This document shows, one piece after another, positions 7,081-9,124 of a stretch of DNA of 9,124 nucleotides (positions are counted from its first letter, which is position 1; each line of letters starts with the position of its first letter). Under the pieces are notes generated by a model that saw only the letters and a list, made by a program, of their open reading frames with translations, did not search any database and was not told the DNA's origin. This DNA comes from Verrucomicrobia bacterium TMED56 (GTDB lineage: Bacteria > Verrucomicrobiota > Verrucomicrobiia > Opitutales > Seribacteraceae): positions 1 through 9,124 of the forward strand of contig NHDJ01000051.1 of the NCBI GenBank assembly GCA_002167265.1. The letters are read 5' to 3'. Position numbers and translations under genes: made by a program.

Positions 7081-7779
7081 ATGCGACTCCGTCTTTCCAA
7101 CAAAACCCGTGCCAAGCTTCCGATCGGCGATGATCAGGTTCCTCTTAAGACGAAAGAGAATCTCGAGGAGTACCTACAGTCTGCAATTTCTTTTCTGCAA
7201 ACCCAGGAGGCGGTGCTTCAGAAAATTCTCAAGATTCTTGAAGAGATTGCTGGTCTGGAAGCAACCATGAAGGCTGATGTCATTCGTAATATTTCGAAAG
7301 AGCAGGAAGAAGCCTCTCTGAAAAGATTTAAGCAACTGAGAAGGGAATTGAAAGGATTATCCAAATTGAAGTTCAATGAAAAGACCCTGTTCAGTCAAAA
7401 CGGTTGCGATTCCTCTTTTAAGCTGTTCCATAAGGCAGGTTCCAGTGCACCCCAGATTAATCAGCCTCCGGCCAAAAGCTACATCGAACCAATCCGCGTA
7501 ACTCAGGAAGGGTTCAATACGGACGCCCTGAGAAAATCCTTACAAGCCCTGCAGGAAATGCTTGGAAAATCCGATGCGGCCGAGAGCGATCTGCAGACAA
7601 GCTTTACGGCTTTGACCACTGAACCGGACGCTTCCAAAAAACTTAGGTTCATCGAAGAAAGAGTAAAGACTTGGGTTTCAGAAGTGATTGAGGGCCATGA
7701 TGGACTGACAGTCCAAGCCCACCTTTTGAGTAAACGGGTAGATGGTTTGATTGAAGGAACCAATATGGATGTAGAATGA
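7081..7779 (+). CDS. Flagellin-like helical protein (232 aa), function unknown
   Basis: This mostly helical, soluble protein has no signal peptide or membrane segment. The N-terminal half resembles the flagellin D0/D1 helices. ISFLQTQEAVLQKILKILEE (residues 36-55) fits the flagellin pattern 'LQTaeg.L.ei..iLqr'. The following charged helix ends in KFNEKTLF (97-104), which fits flagellin 'FNG.kLf'. SSFKLFHKAGSSAPQI (111-126) stands where flagellins have 'tfQvGan....i'. The last 90 residues (about 146-225) are again helical and end in VQAHLLSKRVDGLIE, like the flagellin C-terminal 'qA....a..vl.Ll'. The middle outer domains are missing. No flagellar genes are near, so it may be a divergent flagellin or hook-associated-type protein, or an unrelated coiled-coil protein. 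I see no Shine-Dalgarno. The final TGA overlaps the ATG of the next gene (ATGA at 7776-7779), so the two are probably translated together. Confidence 0.8.
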   Translation: MRLRLSNKTRAKLPIGDDQVPLKTKENLEEYLQSAISFLQTQEAVLQKILKILEEIAGLEATMKADVIRNISKEQEEASLKRFKQLRRELKGLSKLKFNEKTLFSQNGCDSSFKLFHKAGSSAPQINQPPAKSYIEPIRVTQEGFNTDALRKSLQALQEMLGKSDAAESDLQTSFTALTTEPDASKKLRFIEERVKTWVSEVIEGHDGLTVQAHLLSKRVDGLIEGTNMDVE

Positions 7780-7994
7780 ATTCTCCCCGCTCTCCTGCAA
7801 ATAGTGATGGAGGCGAAGATAAAAGAGCCTTTTTAGGGATACATTATGTAAATTGTGGAGTGTATGGGAGGCTTTATAAAAATAAACGCGGAGATGCATA
7901 CATCGGACATTGCCCCAAGTGTATGCATTCATTACGAGTGAAAATTGGACCGTCTGGAACTGGTAAACGTTTTTTTAAGTGTTTTTGTTCCTAG
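7776..7994 (+). CDS. Small zinc-ribbon-like protein (72 aa)
   Basis: The protein has a disordered, Ser, Pro and Gly-rich start of about 15 residues. A compact domain follows: FLGIHYVNCGVYGRLYKN (19-36), GDAYIGHCPKCM (39-50) and a basic LRVKIGPSGTGKRFFKCFC (53-71). Cys27, Cys46, Cys49, Cys69 and Cys71 give enough ligands for one zinc ribbon, with the CPKC knuckle most certain. From memory, short proteins with the same 'FlG..f..C.vY.RlY.N..GtaY.GrCP.C...vr..IG..GT..RFF' pattern recur in Verrucomicrobia, Planctomycetes and some Proteobacteria, without known function. RNA, DNA or protein binding is possible. ATG overlaps the stop of the upstream gene by 4 nt, and a GGA about 8 nt before it (GGATGTAGA) may serve as ribosome site. 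The riboflavin-kinase-like gene follows closely. Confidence 0.85.
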   Translation: MNSPRSPANSDGGEDKRAFLGIHYVNCGVYGRLYKNKRGDAYIGHCPKCMHSLRVKIGPSGTGKRFFKCFCS

Positions 7995-8010
7995 GAATTC
8001 GTTTTTCATT

Positions 8011-8472
8011 TTGAATTCATCGATTCCCGTTGTTCTGGTACAAGGATATGGAATTGCTTCAGGCAATACACAAGATCCAAGATTCCCTGGCGGAACAGTA
8101 TCCATGCAGGTTCCATTCTTTCAGTTAAAAGGACTTGATCTTAGTTCTTATTTTTTCGGCACCTTAAATGTGGATATTTCTCCCTACTCTTTTGAGTTAA
8201 AAGATCCGATATTCTCGGTTTCTAACATCAAGTGGTCTGAAGAACTGCCCGCAGAAAATTTTTCCTTCTTTGAGTGTAAGATTGAAAAACCTTCAGACAT
8301 CGGAAGGGATGTTTATTCTGCACTGGTTTACTGGCCCCACCCATCAACCAAGCCTGGATTTATACAACCAGAAAATAACCTTGAGATTTTGTCCCCCTTT
8401 ATTCCAGATTTGAATTATGGGGATCCACTTATTCTGACTGCAGAAAAAAATAATATTTTTTTCCGAAAGTGA
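8011..8472 (+). CDS. Protein resembling the CTP-dependent riboflavin kinase fold, function unknown
   Basis: With TTG at 8011 as start the protein has 153 residues and no signal peptide or membrane segment. It begins as a beta barrel: VVLVQGYGIASG (7-18), then GLDLSSYFFGTLNVDISP (41-58). The GTLNV motif is the signature of archaeal CTP-dependent riboflavin kinases (PF01982 type). The end, DVYSALVYWPHPSTKP (100-115), then LEILSPF (124-130) and LNYGDPLIL (134-142), fits that family's 'a.v.P..t.....vEviAP..l....GD.v'. Conserved-looking FPGG (25-28) and FSFFECK (84-90) may be specific to a bacterial branch. Kinase activity is unproven. No ATG exists in this frame near the start. An upstream TTG at 7945 would overlap the zinc-ribbon gene by 50 nt and add 22 residues that do not look like part of the domain. 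AGGA (7993-7996) lies 14 nt before TTG 8011, so the start remains uncertain. Confidence 0.75.
   Translation: MNSSIPVVLVQGYGIASGNTQDPRFPGGTVSMQVPFFQLKGLDLSSYFFGTLNVDISPYSFELKDPIFSVSNIKWSEELPAENFSFFECKIEKPSDIGRDVYSALVYWPHPSTKPGFIQPENNLEILSPFIPDLNYGDPLILTAEKNNIFFRK
8443..8463. repeat. 21-bp A7/T7 palindrome at the end of the riboflavin-kinase-like gene
   Basis: GAAAAAAATA, a central A, and TATTTTTTTC form a perfect inverted repeat covering codons for EKNNIFF just before the stop. The stem is almost all A-T, and the U-run is within the stem rather than after it, so it is not a standard terminator. A-tract DNA of this kind can be bent. Confidence 0.5.
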
Positions 8473-8567
8473 ACCACAATATCTATAAAAGTAAGTAATA
8501 TTTAAACTTTTTTCGACTTTTCCTTGTTTTCATCTTGTTAACCCAATACAGAGTGAGGTCGAAAGAA
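8473..8567 (+). promoter_or_regulatory. AT-rich leader and ribosome binding site of sucA
   Basis: This 95-bp gap is AT-rich, with a TATAAA at 8484-8489, TAATAT at 8496-8501 and TTGTTT at 8524-8529. None pairs with a good partner at 16-18 nt, so the promoter position is not settled. TGAGGT with core GAGG at 8555-8558 lies 9 nt before the sucA ATG and is the clearest Shine-Dalgarno in the window, which supports the chosen start. Confidence 0.45.
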
Positions 8568-9124
8568 ATGGAAAATCTCAATTTTGCTACCCGATGGAAT
8601 ATCGACGAAGTCGAATCCAACTACCTAAAATGGTTGAAAGAACCATCCTCACTGGATGCGAATTGGCGTGTCTTCTTTGAAGGTTTTCATCTGGGCTCTG
8701 ACGGAACTGGAAGTCCTGCAATTTCGGAGAGTCATGAAAGTCATGAGCATACAACCGAGAGTTCAATCAGCGATAACGCTATCGAAAAACACGCCCGCTT
8801 GTATGGAGCAATCTATTCTTTTCGGGATATTGGTCACACCCAAGCCACATTTGATCCCCTGAAGGAAAAAATAGACGAAAATCCAAGGCTTACCCTTGAG
8901 CGTCTAGGATTTGAGGCATCCGATTTGGATGAAGTTCATTTTACCGGAAATTATCTGGGTGGCGTTCGAATGAAAGTGGGAGAAATATTCAACCGACTGA
9001 AGAGAACTTACTGCGGGAATGTCGGAGTCGAGTATCTGCATTTACAATCAACTGAGAAAAGAAGATGGATCCAGTCTAAGATTGAACCCAACGATAATCA
9101 GCCTGCTTTTCCCCATGAAGAAAA
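8568..9124 (+). CDS. sucA: 2-oxoglutarate dehydrogenase E1 component, N-terminal part (partial)
   Basis: The thiamine-diphosphate E1 subunit decarboxylates 2-oxoglutarate in the TCA cycle and passes the succinyl group to E2. The first 185 residues are present, and the gene runs off the window end in an open frame. The N-terminal E2-binding helix is clear: YLKWLKEPSSLDANWRVFFE (19-38). RLYGAIYSFRDIGHTQATFD (77-96) is the family's 'Yr..GH..A..dPL' block. NVGVEYLHLQSTEKRRWIQS (151-170) matches the conserved 'iGveymhi...eKRrWlq'. The thiamine diphosphate and active-site regions lie beyond the end. Between the first two blocks is a linker rich in Ser, His and Glu (ISESHESHEHTTESS, 52-66). A good ribosome site precedes the ATG. 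sucB (E2) would be expected downstream. Confidence 0.95.
   Translation, partial: MENLNFATRWNIDEVESNYLKWLKEPSSLDANWRVFFEGFHLGSDGTGSPAISESHESHEHTTESSISDNAIEKHARLYGAIYSFRDIGHTQATFDPLKEKIDENPRLTLERLGFEASDLDEVHFTGNYLGGVRMKVGEIFNRLKRTYCGNVGVEYLHLQSTEKRRWIQSKIEPNDNQPAFPHEE

Noticed and set aside
8487..8511. AAAAGT...ACTTTT stem followed by T-run, terminator candidate
   Set aside because: The stem is only 6 bp, nearly all A-T, with a 13-nt loop, so it is too weak to call.
8656..8862. 68-codon plus-strand open frame inside sucA
   Set aside because: It is out of frame with a clearly recognised SucA N-terminus.
1..9124. CRISPR, tRNA, rRNA, insertion sequence or phage genes
   Set aside because: None seen: no spaced repeat array, cloverleaf, transposase or integrase motif on either strand.

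Overview
The window looks like ordinary chromosome from a Gram-negative, probably marine bacterium of moderate to low GC. My best guess is Verrucomicrobiota (Opitutales/Puniceicoccaceae-like). This rests on remembered family resemblance: the small zinc-ribbon protein, the coiled-coil membrane protein with a tiny lipoprotein, and a FAD-oxidoreductase-like tail. Most genes also lack a clear Shine-Dalgarno sequence; the clearest one is in front of sucA. I see no tRNA, rRNA, CRISPR array, insertion sequence, integrase or phage gene.

Left part (1-3570, all + strand). The 3' end of a gene, probably a FAD-dependent-oxidoreductase-type protein with a galactose-binding-like tail, is followed by a single-pass membrane coiled-coil protein (351-1712) and a 54-residue lipoprotein gene (1721-1885). 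Then come rsmI (16S rRNA 2'-O-methyltransferase) and a short Ppx/GppA-type phosphatase. Gaps between the last four genes are 8, 24 and 2 nt, so they are probably one transcription unit.

Middle (3547-5841, - strand). A large pullulanase/isoamylase-type GH13 debranching enzyme is convergent with the phosphatase gene and overlaps it by 24 bp. A 12-bp stem-loop begins 2 nt after the phosphatase stop, inside the last codons of the debranching gene. The debranching gene starts with GTG and is divergent from mnmA across an 82-bp region containing small inverted repeats.

Right part (5924-9124, all + strand). mnmA (tRNA 2-thiouridylase) is followed by the least familiar part of the window. This is a compact cluster of a 232-residue protein that resembles a flagellin reduced to its terminal helices, a 72-residue Cys-rich zinc-ribbon protein that overlaps it by 4 nt, and a roughly 153-residue protein resembling the CTP-dependent riboflavin kinase fold, probably with a TTG start. 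After an AT-rich 95-bp gap comes the start of sucA (2-oxoglutarate dehydrogenase E1), cut by the window end.

Working together: rsmI and mnmA both serve translation accuracy. Ppx/GppA and the debranching enzyme both act on storage or signalling polymers (polyphosphate or ppGpp, and glycogen). sucA opens a TCA-cycle block. No clear new system is visible. The 7081-8472 cluster is the best candidate for undescribed biology.
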